From assembly GCA_019358975.1 (NCBI GenBank), contig JAHHIL010000012.1, positions 54,382-118,381 of the forward strand: 64,000 bases of DNA, in the 5' to 3' direction. The notes beneath the pieces are model-generated. The model saw nothing but the letters and a program-made list of their open reading frames with translations. It was not told where the DNA came from and ran no database searches. The DNA is from Trichocoleus desertorum ATA4-8-CV12. GTDB taxonomy: Bacteria > Cyanobacteriota > Cyanobacteriia > FACHB-46. Numbering within the stretch: position 1 is the stretch's first letter; the number at the start of each line of letters is the position of its first letter. Both the position numbers and the translations under genes were made by a program. Below are positions 37,355-46,712 of this stretch, in pieces.

Positions 37355-37442
37355 GAGCCAAGTTCTCCTGGGAATGAATGGAACCAGATTGACGCTATCT
37401 TAGGCTACGCTTAGCTTAGAGCGGAATGAAAATTTACAAAGT

Positions 37443-38411
37443 ATGAATATTCAGCGCTGGATTGCACGGCGTGAACCGAACTGGAAACGCTTAGATGCCT
37501 TACTGAAGCAAGTCGAAAAACGAGGATTAAAGACACTTCCAGCCGCTGAAATTAAAGAATTAGCCAGTTTATATCGCTCCGTTTCAGCGGATTTAGCCCG
37601 TGCCCGTACTAATCAAGTTGGGGCTGCTTTGGTGCAAGACTTGCAGACCCTCACTTCTCGCAGCTATACGCAAATTTATCAAGGCTCCAGACGGCAGGAA
37701 TGGCAAGCGGCTCTAGATTTTTACCGCTGGGGCTTTCCAGCTTTGGTGCAAGAAACGTGGACCTACATTGCTTTAGCAACCGCGTGTTTTCTCGTTGGGG
37801 CTTTAGTAGCTTGGTGGTTCGCTTGGCAAGACCCGACCTTTTTATCGCTGATAGTGCCGGGTGAACTGATTACCAAAGTGCGAGACAAAGGTGAATTGTG
37901 GATGGGGTCGATTGTGGGGATTGAACCCCTCGCTTCCAGTCAAATTATGACCAACAATTTGTCAGTATCTTTTGGGGCGATCGCGGGGGGCATAACCGCA
38001 GGACTTTACACCCTATTTCTATTAGTTTTCAACGGATTAAGTATTGGAGCGATCGCTACTTTGGTAGGCCAAAATAATTTAGCTTATCCATTTTGGGCCT
38101 TTGTCTTTCCCCACGGTTCGCTAGAGTTGCCTGCCATTTTTCTAGCAGGAGGAGCAGGCTTACTGATCGCCAAAGGGCTGTTGTTTCCAGGTAAATATCG
38201 CCGTGCTGATGCCTTGCGGCTGTATGGCACGAAGGCAGCGCAGCTAACCTATGGCATTGTACCCATGCTGATTATTGCGGGAATCATTGAAGGCTTTTTC
38301 TCGCCTAGCCCCGTCATTCCTTCGTCTTTGAAATACCTTACAGGGATGGGAATTTTTACACTTTTTTTGATGTATTGCAGTCGTAGAAAACTAACAGAGC
38401 AAAGTGGCTAA
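37443..38411 (+). CDS. SpoIIM-family membrane protein
   Basis: 322 residues. It has the SpoIIM-type start WIARREPNWKRLDALLKQVE, the helix ELASLYRSVSADLARARTNQ, and six or so C-terminal membrane segments with NNLSVSFGAIAGGIT and FPHGSLELPAIFLAGGAG. In Bacillus SpoIIM helps peptidoglycan remodelling during engulfment. Non-sporulating bacteria carry homologues next to MoxR, RDD and DUF58 genes, as here. It is the only plus-strand gene in the cluster and its stop overlaps the DUF58 stop by 4 bp. Confidence 0.88.
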   Translation: MNIQRWIARREPNWKRLDALLKQVEKRGLKTLPAAEIKELASLYRSVSADLARARTNQVGAALVQDLQTLTSRSYTQIYQGSRRQEWQAALDFYRWGFPALVQETWTYIALATACFLVGALVAWWFAWQDPTFLSLIVPGELITKVRDKGELWMGSIVGIEPLASSQIMTNNLSVSFGAIAGGITAGLYTLFLLVFNGLSIGAIATLVGQNNLAYPFWAFVFPHGSLELPAIFLAGGAGLLIAKGLLFPGKYRRADALRLYGTKAAQLTYGIVPMLIIAGIIEGFFSPSPVIPSSLKYLTGMGIFTLFLMYCSRRKLTEQSG

Positions 38412-39727
38412 AGCTGATTCCGGGCTTTTAGTTGTAGGTAGCGATCGACCAATTGCTCGGTAATTTGATGGGCAGGCGCATCTAAAACAAGTACTCCTTT
38501 TTGACGTAGCTCCGCGAAGGCGACTTGACGTTGCGCCAGTAAATCTAAAGCCACAGCCCGACTATAAGTAGCGGGCACATCCTGGGTTAGGGCGTGGGCT
38601 TGTTGATCGACTTGGGGGTCGCGCAGAGTGACGCAAAAAGGCAAATAACGCGGTTTAAGGCGGGCGAGAGCGGCTAATAACTCAGCCGAAGCAGTGGTAT
38701 CAATTACGTCTGTAATCACTACGACTAGGGCACGACGAGTTTGTTGGTTGACCATGCGAGTCACAGCCCCCAAATAGTCTGGTTCCAGTAACTCCGGTTG
38801 CATCGGCGTTAAACGCTCAATTAGCTTGGTGAGATGGTGCTGACCCCGCTCTGGCGGAATCCAGGTGTGAAGCTGGCGATCGAACACTCCCACCCCCACG
38901 CGATCGCCCCGATTCAGACCTGCCAAAGCTAGAGACAACGTGGCATTCAAGCCCCAGTCAAACCGAGTTAGACCGTGAACCCGCGCGCTCATCAAACGGC
39001 CTCGATCCAGCAAGACAATTAAGGTTTGTTCTTGCTCTGGCTCCAACACTCGCACTAAAGGACGGCTCCGGCGAGCGGTGGCTTTCCAGTCGATCAAACG
39101 CGGATCATCTCCTAAGCCATATTCTCGTAATTCGGCAAATTCGGTGCCCATTCCCAACCGACGAGCTTGGCGGACGCTGCCAGTAGACTGCAAAGTCAGG
39201 CGAATCGAGAGCGATCGCAACCCCAACAAATCTGGATAAACATCCACTGTTTGAGTTTGGGGCACTTGCCAATCTCGCCAAGCTAACCCCCAAGCCCCCA
39301 GTTGCCGCACCTGGATATTGCCCCATTGAAACTGCCCGCGCTGGGTGGGGTGAATCGTGTAAGTTAGCTCCTGGCTACTGTTAGCAGGTAAGGTGGCTTG
39401 CAGGCTCGAAGCTGAAACGCTAAACACAGTGGGGTAAGCATCTCGGACTTGAATCCTGGCAGGTTGTGCGCCTGTCTGCACTGCCAACACCACTGGATTA
39501 TCTCGACCGATCGAGAGACGATGCAGCGGTTGGCGCTCAATTTTGATTTGATGCGATCGCACCTGCCGAGCATCCCAAAAAGCTAAACCCAAAACCACAG
39601 CATCAAACAGCAGCAACCCCAGCACCGCCAAGAGTGGTTCAGACTGACCAGGCCAAAGTGCCGTCAAAATGGTGGCGATCGCCATGCCGATGAAGAGTAA
39701 ACCGTAAACTCGCCAGGAAGGAATCAT
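38408..39727 (-). CDS. DUF58 protein (VWA-like)
   Basis: 439 residues. Two N-terminal membrane helices (~5-50) are followed by a beta-rich stretch and then the DUF58 core: GTEFAELREYGLGDDPRLIDWKATARRSRPLVRVLEPEQE. A VWA-like fold follows with LIVLLDRGRLM (DxxRxM version of the MIDAS start). It typically works with a MoxR ATPase in protein maturation or envelope stress. It overlaps moxR by 4 bp (ATGA), so the two are translationally coupled. Confidence 0.9.
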   Translation of the reverse strand: MIPSWRVYGLLFIGMAIATILTALWPGQSEPLLAVLGLLLFDAVVLGLAFWDARQVRSHQIKIERQPLHRLSIGRDNPVVLAVQTGAQPARIQVRDAYPTVFSVSASSLQATLPANSSQELTYTIHPTQRGQFQWGNIQVRQLGAWGLAWRDWQVPQTQTVDVYPDLLGLRSLSIRLTLQSTGSVRQARRLGMGTEFAELREYGLGDDPRLIDWKATARRSRPLVRVLEPEQEQTLIVLLDRGRLMSARVHGLTRFDWGLNATLSLALAGLNRGDRVGVGVFDRQLHTWIPPERGQHHLTKLIERLTPMQPELLEPDYLGAVTRMVNQQTRRALVVVITDVIDTTASAELLAALARLKPRYLPFCVTLRDPQVDQQAHALTQDVPATYSRAVALDLLAQRQVAFAELRQKGVLVLDAPAHQITEQLVDRYLQLKARNQL

Positions 39728-40674
39728 CGGGGTACTGGAACTTGATTGAGGACTGAACCAATCACAGCGTCGATTTTGAGGCCATCGAGTTGCGCTTCGG
39801 GGCGGAGGATGAGGCGATGGCGGAGTAGGGGAGGGGCGATCGCTTTGATGTCATCGGGGGTGACGAAATCTCGCCCAGATAGCCAAGCTTGAGCTTTACT
39901 CACTTGCAACCAGGCAACGGTAGCCCGAGGCGAAGCACCTAAAGCTAAATCTGGATGTTGTCGGGTGCGTTGTACCACAGCTAGCAAGTAATCCAATACA
40001 GGCTCCTCGACTTTGACCGCTTTAGCAGCTTGGCGAGCTTGCAAAATTTGCTCCACCGTCGCGATCGCTTTGAGCCGAGCTAGATCCAGACGACGCGATT
40101 GGAACCCTGCTTGGCTATTCAGCAGCATTTGCTTTTCCGCTTTAGCGTCGGGGTAGTCAACCAAAAGCTTGAATAAAAAGCGGTCTAGTTGCGCTTCGGG
40201 GAGGGGATAGGTGCCTTCAAATTCCAGAGAGTTTTGGGTAGCAATCACCCAGAACAACGGCGGTAGCGGCATGCTTTCGCCATCCAGCGTCACCTGCTGT
40301 TCTTCCATCGCTTCCAGCAGAGCGGCTTGGGTTTTGGGTGGCGTGCGGTTGATTTCATCTGCCAACAAGATTTCGGTGAAAACCGGGCCTTTTTTTAAGA
40401 TGAAGCTGCGTGTGTTCAGGTCAAAAATATTCGTGCCCAAAATGTCAGACGGCAAAATGTCGGGGGTGAGCTGAATGCGGCGAAAATCAGCTTGTACCAG
40501 TTGGGCCAATACTTTGACTAGGAGCGTTTTGCCTGTACCGGGTACGCCTTCTAGGATCACATGGCCGTTAGCGAGTAAAGCGATCAGCAGTTGCCGCACT
40601 AGGGCAGGCTGACCCACAATAACTTGGCTGAGAGCCTGGCCCAGGCGCGTGATTACCGCATGCGTTTCGGTCAT
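39724..40674 (-). CDS. MoxR-family AAA+ ATPase
   Basis: 316 residues. Walker A is [10 protein letters not shown], Walker B is [14 protein letters not shown], sensor 1 is [28 protein letters not shown] (with its arginine), and the lid holds [12 protein letters not shown]. All features of an active MoxR chaperone-like ATPase are present. It partners the DUF58 protein, whose ATG overlaps its stop. The DUF4350 gene ends 7 bp upstream. Confidence 0.93.
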   Translation of the reverse strand: MTETHAVITRLGQALSQVIVGQPALVRQLLIALLANGHVILEGVPGTGKTLLVKVLAQLVQADFRRIQLTPDILPSDILGTNIFDLNTRSFILKKGPVFTEILLADEINRTPPKTQAALLEAMEEQQVTLDGESMPLPPLFWVIATQNSLEFEGTYPLPEAQLDRFLFKLLVDYPDAKAEKQMLLNSQAGFQSRRLDLARLKAIATVEQILQARQAAKAVKVEEPVLDYLLAVVQRTRQHPDLALGASPRATVAWLQVSKAQAWLSGRDFVTPDDIKAIAPPLLRHRLILRPEAQLDGLKIDAVIGSVLNQVPVPR

Positions 40675-40681
40675 AGGTTCT

Positions 40682-41818
40682 TTAATAGCGAGGTAGATGG
40701 TGGCGAACGGTCTGGATTTTTTCTAGCCAAATTAGCAAGTCACGATCGCTGACCTTTTGACCGCGCGATCGCAGTTGTAGCATGTCTGCTAATTCTGCGG
40801 CAGGTCGTCCGGTTTGTTGAGTCCAAGCAATCAGCAAAGTTTCAGAGTCTAATAATTGATTGCCCAACCCTAAAGCCCGTTGCACTTGTAATTGTTCTTC
40901 TTTGCGAATCGTGTCAATCACAAATTCGCTAGATTCCGCTTTGTGCAAAACTCCTGCTAGAGCTTCAATGTAAGCCTTACTGTTATCCACAGCGGGAGCG
41001 GTGACTGAAATCGGCTGACCAAAACGACGGTTGTGCGCCCAAATGCCTAAGAGCAGTAATACTGCAACTTGAATGAATCCAGGCAGCAGAGCAGTGTTGA
41101 CTAAATAAGCTAGCAAGCTGCGCGATCGCTTTTCTGGAGTTGTAGCGGTAGCGTTGCTGGGATTGCGGTAGCCATGCAGATATTCGTCTACCCAAATTGG
41201 CTGCTTAGACTCAGTTACCAATCGGGCTAAAAACTCATAATTAACGCGATGGTCTTGATAGGCATTGGCCGCAAGATAAGGGGTAGTCGCCCAAATCACC
41301 TGGCCTTGCCCCAGAGATTGCTGCCAAACCACCGCGCCAAAGCGATCGCCTAGCTTCAAGCTGGTTGTTTCCTGCTTGGTCAAGTAGTGTCGTCTTCGCG
41401 TGTCTACCTGTACATCCCCAGCGGGGCTGGTTTGCAACGTGCGGAAAGTTGCATCGGTGACAGGGGTTCGTGCGCCTAAAATTACCAGCGTATTGCCTGT
41501 CTCCACCCAGGTTTTCTGGCGATCCGCTAAGACTGGTTCCTTCAGCCCGCTGTTGATTTGTAATAAGGTGGTTTTTCCTGGACTAAATGGATTTTGCGCC
41601 AGTTGTTCAAACGGCTGTTGCCACCGTTGGATGGGAGTGCCTCGCTCGCTCATAAAGCTATACCAAGCGCCGTATCCGTCGGGACCACGACTATAAGTGG
41701 AACCACTGCGGGAGGCATTCTGGGTCGGAGCGGTCAGCAATGTAAGTAAAGCGATCGCTCCCACGATCAAAAGCCCAAACCACATTTGCCGCCGAGAAAG
41801 ATTTTGAGCAGGATTCAT
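40682..41818 (-). CDS. DUF4350 membrane protein
   Basis: 378 residues. One N-terminal helix (~12-30) is followed by an extracytoplasmic domain with YSRGPDGYGAWYSFMSERG and VDEYLHGYR, the typical DUF4350 motifs. A second helix (~240-262) precedes a cytosolic helical tail. DUF4350 proteins resemble glutamine-amidotransferase-like sensor folds and accompany MoxR systems. It overlaps the DUF4129 gene by 4 bp (ATGA). Confidence 0.85.
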   Translation of the reverse strand: MNPAQNLSRRQMWFGLLIVGAIALLTLLTAPTQNASRSGSTYSRGPDGYGAWYSFMSERGTPIQRWQQPFEQLAQNPFSPGKTTLLQINSGLKEPVLADRQKTWVETGNTLVILGARTPVTDATFRTLQTSPAGDVQVDTRRRHYLTKQETTSLKLGDRFGAVVWQQSLGQGQVIWATTPYLAANAYQDHRVNYEFLARLVTESKQPIWVDEYLHGYRNPSNATATTPEKRSRSLLAYLVNTALLPGFIQVAVLLLLGIWAHNRRFGQPISVTAPAVDNSKAYIEALAGVLHKAESSEFVIDTIRKEEQLQVQRALGLGNQLLDSETLLIAWTQQTGRPAAELADMLQLRSRGQKVSDRDLLIWLEKIQTVRHHLPRY

Positions 41819-42462
41819 GAAGGATGGCTCCCAGCAGGAACACGGCTCTCAATTTCTTGATAGGCTTTCTGACACCGATTCAACGTTTCTAGCGAGATCG
41901 CCATATTGTTAAACCGCAATTGCTCGTGCGTCGTAATTAATAGCTGGTAGAGCGAAGCTTGGGGAAAATGTTGCACTAGCTGCCAATATTCGCCATTAGT
42001 GCGGCTGGCTTCCAAAGGCACTAAATTGGTTTCGCTTAAATATTGCAGCAGTGCAAAATACAGAGCTTGAAAGGCTTCTGGGTAATTGCCTTGGCGTTGG
42101 TAGTCTTGCGATCGCTGAAACCATCCAGCAGCATCAAGTTGGCTGACTTGAGCGTTCGTAGCAGGGCGGACTCTAGATCGCCGCAACCAAGCAGGGAACT
42201 TTAGAGTACGCAAAGAGGGCCAAAAGGTTTGTAACAACTGCCAAACGATCCAAAGCAAACAAAATCCCGCGAGTAACCAAAAAGCGACCCGTAAAAAGGA
42301 TTCGATCACATCCGTTAACCAACTGGGTAAAGGCTGTGGATCTTGGCGATCGGGGTTGACCGAGAGTTTGCTCAGTTGTAACTCAATCCACTCTCCCGCT
42401 TGCCGCAACAACTGCTGGGTCTGCCAGCTAATGTTAGTCTTCTCAAAGGAACCTGTTGGCAT
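41815..42462 (-). CDS. DUF4129 membrane protein
   Basis: 215 residues. One transmembrane helix (~75-95) is followed by a cytosolic C-terminal domain with the DUF4129 pattern: GNYPEAFQALYFALLQYLSE, ASRTNGEYWQLV and LYQLLITTHEQLRFNN. It is the first gene of the minus-strand operon DUF4129-DUF4350-MoxR-DUF58. The promoter should be in 42463-42634, shared with the divergent NADAR gene. Confidence 0.82.
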   Translation of the reverse strand: MPTGSFEKTNISWQTQQLLRQAGEWIELQLSKLSVNPDRQDPQPLPSWLTDVIESFLRVAFWLLAGFCLLWIVWQLLQTFWPSLRTLKFPAWLRRSRVRPATNAQVSQLDAAGWFQRSQDYQRQGNYPEAFQALYFALLQYLSETNLVPLEASRTNGEYWQLVQHFPQASLYQLLITTHEQLRFNNMAISLETLNRCQKAYQEIESRVPAGSHPS

Positions 42463-42634
42463 GAATGCATACCATCTGGAAAGGAAGGATACGGTTTTGC
42501 CCTATTATCAACGATTCCTGAGCTTTGGCCTATGGGCGATAGAACCTTCACTCGCGATCGCTCAGTGGTGCTGGTAATTGATACAAATTCTTGCAATGAA
42601 CCGGATTCTGTTTAAATAGCTCTGCAAGTGTAAG

Positions 42635-43093
42635 ATGACCATTTATTTCTACAAAATTAGCGATCCCTACGGCTGTTTTTCCAACTTTTCTCCCCACCCA
42701 ATCGATATTGCAGATCACACCTGGGCCACGGTTGAGCATTATTACCAGTCACAAAAGTTTATTGGCACCGAACATGAGTCTCTAATCACCACAATTCGAG
42801 CGGTAAATACTCCTGAAGAAGCGGCAGCTTTGGGGCGCGATCGCTGTCGAGTACTACGAGAAGATTGGGAACAAGTCAAGACAGAAATTATGTATCAAGC
42901 GGTTTTGACCAAGTTTTTGACTCATTCAGAGATTCAAGCCATTTTGCTCTCTACTCAAGACGCATTAATTGTGGAAGACTCCCCTACCGATTACTACTGG
43001 GGCTGTGGCTCTCAGAGGACTGGGCAAAACCAACTAGGTAAGATTTTAATGCAAGTTCGTCAAGCCATTCAACTGCAACTAGCTCGGAAATAG
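42635..43093 (+). CDS. NADAR-family protein (YbiA-like)
   Basis: 152 residues. It shows the NADAR hallmarks GCFSNFSPHPI, WATVEHYYQSQKFIG and YYWGCGSQRTGQNQLGKILMQVR. Members hydrolyse N-glycosidic bonds of riboflavin intermediates (YbiA/RibX) or remove ADP-ribose from guanine. Which activity applies cannot be told from sequence alone. It stands alone and diverges from the DUF4129 operon. No DarT-like toxin is nearby, so a DarT/NADAR pair is not supported. Confidence 0.9.
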   Translation: MTIYFYKISDPYGCFSNFSPHPIDIADHTWATVEHYYQSQKFIGTEHESLITTIRAVNTPEEAAALGRDRCRVLREDWEQVKTEIMYQAVLTKFLTHSEIQAILLSTQDALIVEDSPTDYYWGCGSQRTGQNQLGKILMQVRQAIQLQLARK

Positions 43094-43298
43094 CTCGAAA
43101 GCGGCATGACAAAAGCTGAATTTTGGGCGTGGGTTTCGCAACTTAGTAAGACAAGAAATATCGTGAAAATGTTATTGATTTTTCTTAAGTAATTTTGAGA
43201 AATTTTTAGATGCTTTTACCGATGTCGGCTGTGCTCAAAAACGGCAAAATACATCTAGACCTTTTGGGTTCTTTTAGATCTAATCCGCTATTAAGTCA

Positions 43299-46200
43299 TT
43301 GAATAGAGAAATGCCAGAAATGCAGGATTTACAGCTCAGTATTGATCATCAAGATCATGAGGTTTTACTTCACAAAATCACCACCTGCATTCGGCAATCT
43401 CTAGAGCTACAGGAAATCTTGATCGCGACTGTCCGAGAAATGCGGTCATTCCTGAGAAGCGATCGCGTCATGATTTATCGCTTTCGTGCAGATGAAAGTG
43501 GCGAAGTGATTGCGGAGTCCATTGAGCGCGATCGCCTCCCTTCCTTATCGGGCCTCAGTTTTCCCGCCGATGATATTCCGCCACATGCGCGGGCACTGTT
43601 TCTAAAAGCTCGGCAACGCTCCATTGTAGACCTCGCCTCCGAGCAAATTGGGTTAAGCCCTCTAGACAACCCAGACACTGGGATGCCTCTGACAGGAGAA
43701 GATATCCGCTATCGCCCTGTAGACCCTTGCCATGTCGCGTACTTAACGGCAATGGGGGTGAAGTCTTCCTTAGTGGTGCCAATTTTGCACCAAGATATGC
43801 GGACCCAAGCAGAAGAACCGATTCTGTGGGGGCTGCTCGTGTCTCACCATGCTGAACCTCGCGCGGTTACTGAGTCAGAGTTACAGGTGGTGCAGCAAGT
43901 CGCAGACCAAGTTTCCATTGCGATCGCTCAATCAGAATTGTTACGGCAAGCCAGATCCCAAGCTGAGAAAGAAGCCAGCATCAATCAAATTGCAGGCCTG
44001 CTGCATACCCTCCCCACGCTGCAACTCCAAGCAGCTTTAGAGCGGGCAGTCACGTTAATGCAAGGGTCGGGAGGTAGGCTCTATGCTTTTGAACCTCATG
44101 CCCCTTCCTCCTTCACCTTGGCGATCTGTGGCTCCCAACCGCAGATGCCAGGACAAACCGAGCCTTGGGTGATCGAGCAAAGCCCAATGTGGCAGCGGTA
44201 TTTCCAACCTGGATTACAGAGTGAGTCTCACAAGCTCATCTGTGTCACCGACCTCTATAGAGAGCCACAACTGCGAGTCTTAGCTCCTGCTTTTCAAGCA
44301 ACTCGGATTCGTGGCATTTTGGTCGTGCCGCTCCAGTATCGCCAGCAATTCCTGGGCTACCTGAGTGTTTTTCGAGATGCGATCGATACTGAAACCATGT
44401 GGGCAGGACGGTTTGACCCCGACCAGCGACAACTCCAGCCCCGCAACTCCTTTGAGGTTTGGCGAGAACTCAAGCAAGGTCAAGCTTTGACGTGGACTCC
44501 AGAAGATGGAGAACTGGCGATCGCATTAGGCGACCACTTCTCTATGGCAATTCAGCAGCAGCAACTCTACCAACAAATACAAGGGTTGAATGTCAGTTTA
44601 GAGTTGCAAGTTCAGAAACGCACCACTGAATTGGAGCAAGCCTTAGAGTCTGCTCGTTTGCTCAGACAAGTCAGTGACCAAATTCGCAGCACCCTCAACC
44701 TGCCGACGATTTTGCAAACCATTGTGCGAGAAGTACGGGGGTTGCTCGATACCGATCGCGTGGTGATTTATCAATTTGTCCGAGGTTGGCAAGGGGAAAT
44801 TGTCGTTGAGGAAGTGGCAGGAGAGTGGGCATCGATTCTGCATGAAAAATATGCCGATGAATGCTTCCCGGCTGAACACGCCAGCTTATACCAGCACGGT
44901 CGAATTCGGGCGGTTGATCATGTGAAGCAATCTGACCTGCATCCTTGCCATATCGAGTTTTTAAGCAATCTGCAAGTGCAGGCTAACTTGGTCGTGCCGA
45001 TTCGGATGGGGGAGCAATTGTGGGGCTTGTTGATTGCTCACGAGTGTCGAGGGCCTCGTCGCTGGCAATCCTTTGAAATCGAGTTGCTAGAGCAATTGGC
45101 TGACCAGGCGGCGATCGCAATTCAACAGGCCGAGTTATACGAGCAAAGCTGTGCAACGGCAGCAATGGCAACAGCACAAGCTAGACAGATTGAGCAAACT
45201 GCTGAGCAACAGCAAGCTCTGTTTGAGGTCATTACCAAAATTCGGGAATCGCTAGATCTACAAACAATTTTTCAGGCAACGGCGAGAGAAGTGCGCCAAC
45301 TGCTCAACGTCGATCGCGTCGGGATGTTTCGATTTGAGCCAGAGTCTAGTTACCAAGATGGTATCTTTGTCTCCGAAAGTCTGCTGCCTGGTTTTACCTC
45401 GGTGCTAGACCTCAGAGTTCATGACCACTGCTTTGGCGAACAGTATGCCCCGTTTTATCAACAAGGTCGCATTCAAGCGGTGTCTGATCTGTATGCTACG
45501 AACTTGAGTGATTGCCACCTGAAGATTTTGGAGCGGTTTCAAGTCAGAGCCAATTTGGTAGTGCCGCTGATTCAAAGTGACGAACTCTGGGGCTTGTTGT
45601 GTGTACATCAATGCTCTCAGCCTCATGAGTGGACAACGGCTGAGATTGAGTTTGTCACCCAAATTGCGGCTCAGTTGGGAGTCGCGATTCAACAAGCAGA
45701 ACTGCTCACCCAAACGCAGCATCAGACGGTGCAACTCGCCCAAACCCTGAACGAATTGCAACAAACCCAAACCCAACTGATCCAGACGGAAAAAATGTCG
45801 AGTCTGGGGCAGTTAGTGGCTGGAGTGGCCCACGAAATCAACAATCCCGTCAATTTCATTTATGGCAATGTGAGCTACGCCAGCGAATACACCAAGGAGT
45901 TACTCACGCTTCTCCAGCTTTATCAACAACACTACCCCCAGCCTGAACGTCCGATTCAAGATTATGCTGCGGCGATCGATCTTGACTTTTTGGCGGCAGA
46001 CTTGCCCAAAATGTTGGCTTCTATGAAGGTTGGAGCCGATCGCATTCGGCAGATTGTGCTGTCGCTGCGGAATTTCTCGCGGTTAGACCAAGCCGAGAAA
46101 AAACCCGTAGATATTCATGAAGGCATTGATAGTACTTTGATGATTTTGCAACATCGCCTCGGCTTAGCCAATGATCCACTGGCGATCAAAGTGGTGAAGC

Positions 46201-46655
46201 AGTACGGCCTGCTGCCCTTGGTGGAGTGCTATGCAGGTCAGCTTAACCAAGTCTTTATGAATATTATTAGTAATGCCATTGATGCGATCGTCAATGCCAA
46301 CCAACAGGGCCTTGAGCAAGGGGTTCCACTCAACCCAGGGGTGATTGAAATTGAGACAGAACTGATGCACCTAGAAAATAGTGCGGGTTCTCACATGCTA
46401 ATTCGCATCAGTGACAATGGCCCTGGTATGCCAGAAACGGTGCGATCGCGAATTTTTGACCCCTTCTTCACCACTAAGCCTGTGGGCCAAGGCACAGGGC
46501 TAGGTCTGTCTATCAGCTATCAAATTGTGGTAGAGAAACATGGCGGCATACTCAAATGCGAATCGCAACTTGACCAGGGAACCCAGTTCTTGATTGAGAT
46601 TCCGCTGTGCCAAAGCTCGGTCGCTCCAGTCGCGATCGCTAGTTCAACTACCTAA
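43299..46655 (+). CDS. Hybrid photoreceptor histidine kinase: Cph2-type phytochrome module plus two DXCF cyanobacteriochrome GAFs
   Basis: 1118 residues, numbered from TTG 43299; ATG 43311 is an alternative start. GAF1 (~20-215) has the phytochrome DIP motif [11 protein letters not shown] and a bilin-Cys candidate C144-H145 (VDPCHVAYL). GAF2 (~225-425) looks like a PHY-type GAF with tongue motifs WAG (368-370) and PRNSF (381-385) but no Cys-His. This is the knotless Cph2 arrangement. GAF3 (~450-615) has D-E-C-F (520-523) and C550-H551. GAF4 (~635-803) has D-H-C-F (709-712) and C739-H740. Both therefore fit two-Cys DXCF cyanobacteriochromes. The kinase has His845 (VAHEINNP), an N box, and DNGPGMP / GTGLGLS. 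No receiver is fused. The stop lies in a dispersed repeat. Bilin binding is inferred from the motifs. Confidence 0.9.
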   Translation: MNREMPEMQDLQLSIDHQDHEVLLHKITTCIRQSLELQEILIATVREMRSFLRSDRVMIYRFRADESGEVIAESIERDRLPSLSGLSFPADDIPPHARALFLKARQRSIVDLASEQIGLSPLDNPDTGMPLTGEDIRYRPVDPCHVAYLTAMGVKSSLVVPILHQDMRTQAEEPILWGLLVSHHAEPRAVTESELQVVQQVADQVSIAIAQSELLRQARSQAEKEASINQIAGLLHTLPTLQLQAALERAVTLMQGSGGRLYAFEPHAPSSFTLAICGSQPQMPGQTEPWVIEQSPMWQRYFQPGLQSESHKLICVTDLYREPQLRVLAPAFQATRIRGILVVPLQYRQQFLGYLSVFRDAIDTETMWAGRFDPDQRQLQPRNSFEVWRELKQGQALTWTPEDGELAIALGDHFSMAIQQQQLYQQIQGLNVSLELQVQKRTTELEQALESARLLRQVSDQIRSTLNLPTILQTIVREVRGLLDTDRVVIYQFVRGWQGEIVVEEVAGEWASILHEKYADECFPAEHASLYQHGRIRAVDHVKQSDLHPCHIEFLSNLQVQANLVVPIRMGEQLWGLLIAHECRGPRRWQSFEIELLEQLADQAAIAIQQAELYEQSCATAAMATAQARQIEQTAEQQQALFEVITKIRESLDLQTIFQATAREVRQLLNVDRVGMFRFEPESSYQDGIFVSESLLPGFTSVLDLRVHDHCFGEQYAPFYQQGRIQAVSDLYATNLSDCHLKILERFQVRANLVVPLIQSDELWGLLCVHQCSQPHEWTTAEIEFVTQIAAQLGVAIQQAELLTQTQHQTVQLAQTLNELQQTQTQLIQTEKMSSLGQLVAGVAHEINNPVNFIYGNVSYASEYTKELLTLLQLYQQHYPQPERPIQDYAAAIDLDFLAADLPKMLASMKVGADRIRQIVLSLRNFSRLDQAEKKPVDIHEGIDSTLMILQHRLGLANDPLAIKVVKQYGLLPLVECYAGQLNQVFMNIISNAIDAIVNANQQGLEQGVPLNPGVIEIETELMHLENSAGSHMLIRISDNGPGMPETVRSRIFDPFFTTKPVGQGTGLGLSISYQIVVEKHGGILKCESQLDQGTQFLIEIPLCQSSVAPVAIASSTT

Positions 46656-46712
46656 CCCCAGCCCCTTCCCTGCTTAGCTTGTTTCCCCGCAGGGGTGGGA
46701 AGGGGAGCTAAA
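46650..46712. repeat. Dispersed palindromic repeat at the end of the photoreceptor gene
   Basis: It begins ACCTAACCCCAGCCCC, pairs CCCCTTCCC with GGGAAGGGG, and has an extra inner segment (~TGCTTAGCTTG). The TAA in ACCTAACC (46653-46655) is the stop codon of the kinase. The palindrome may also stop transcription from both convergent genes. Confidence 0.75.

Noticed and set aside
42635..43093. DarT-NADAR toxin-antitoxin pair
   Set aside because: No DarT-like ADP-ribosyltransferase gene lies on either side.
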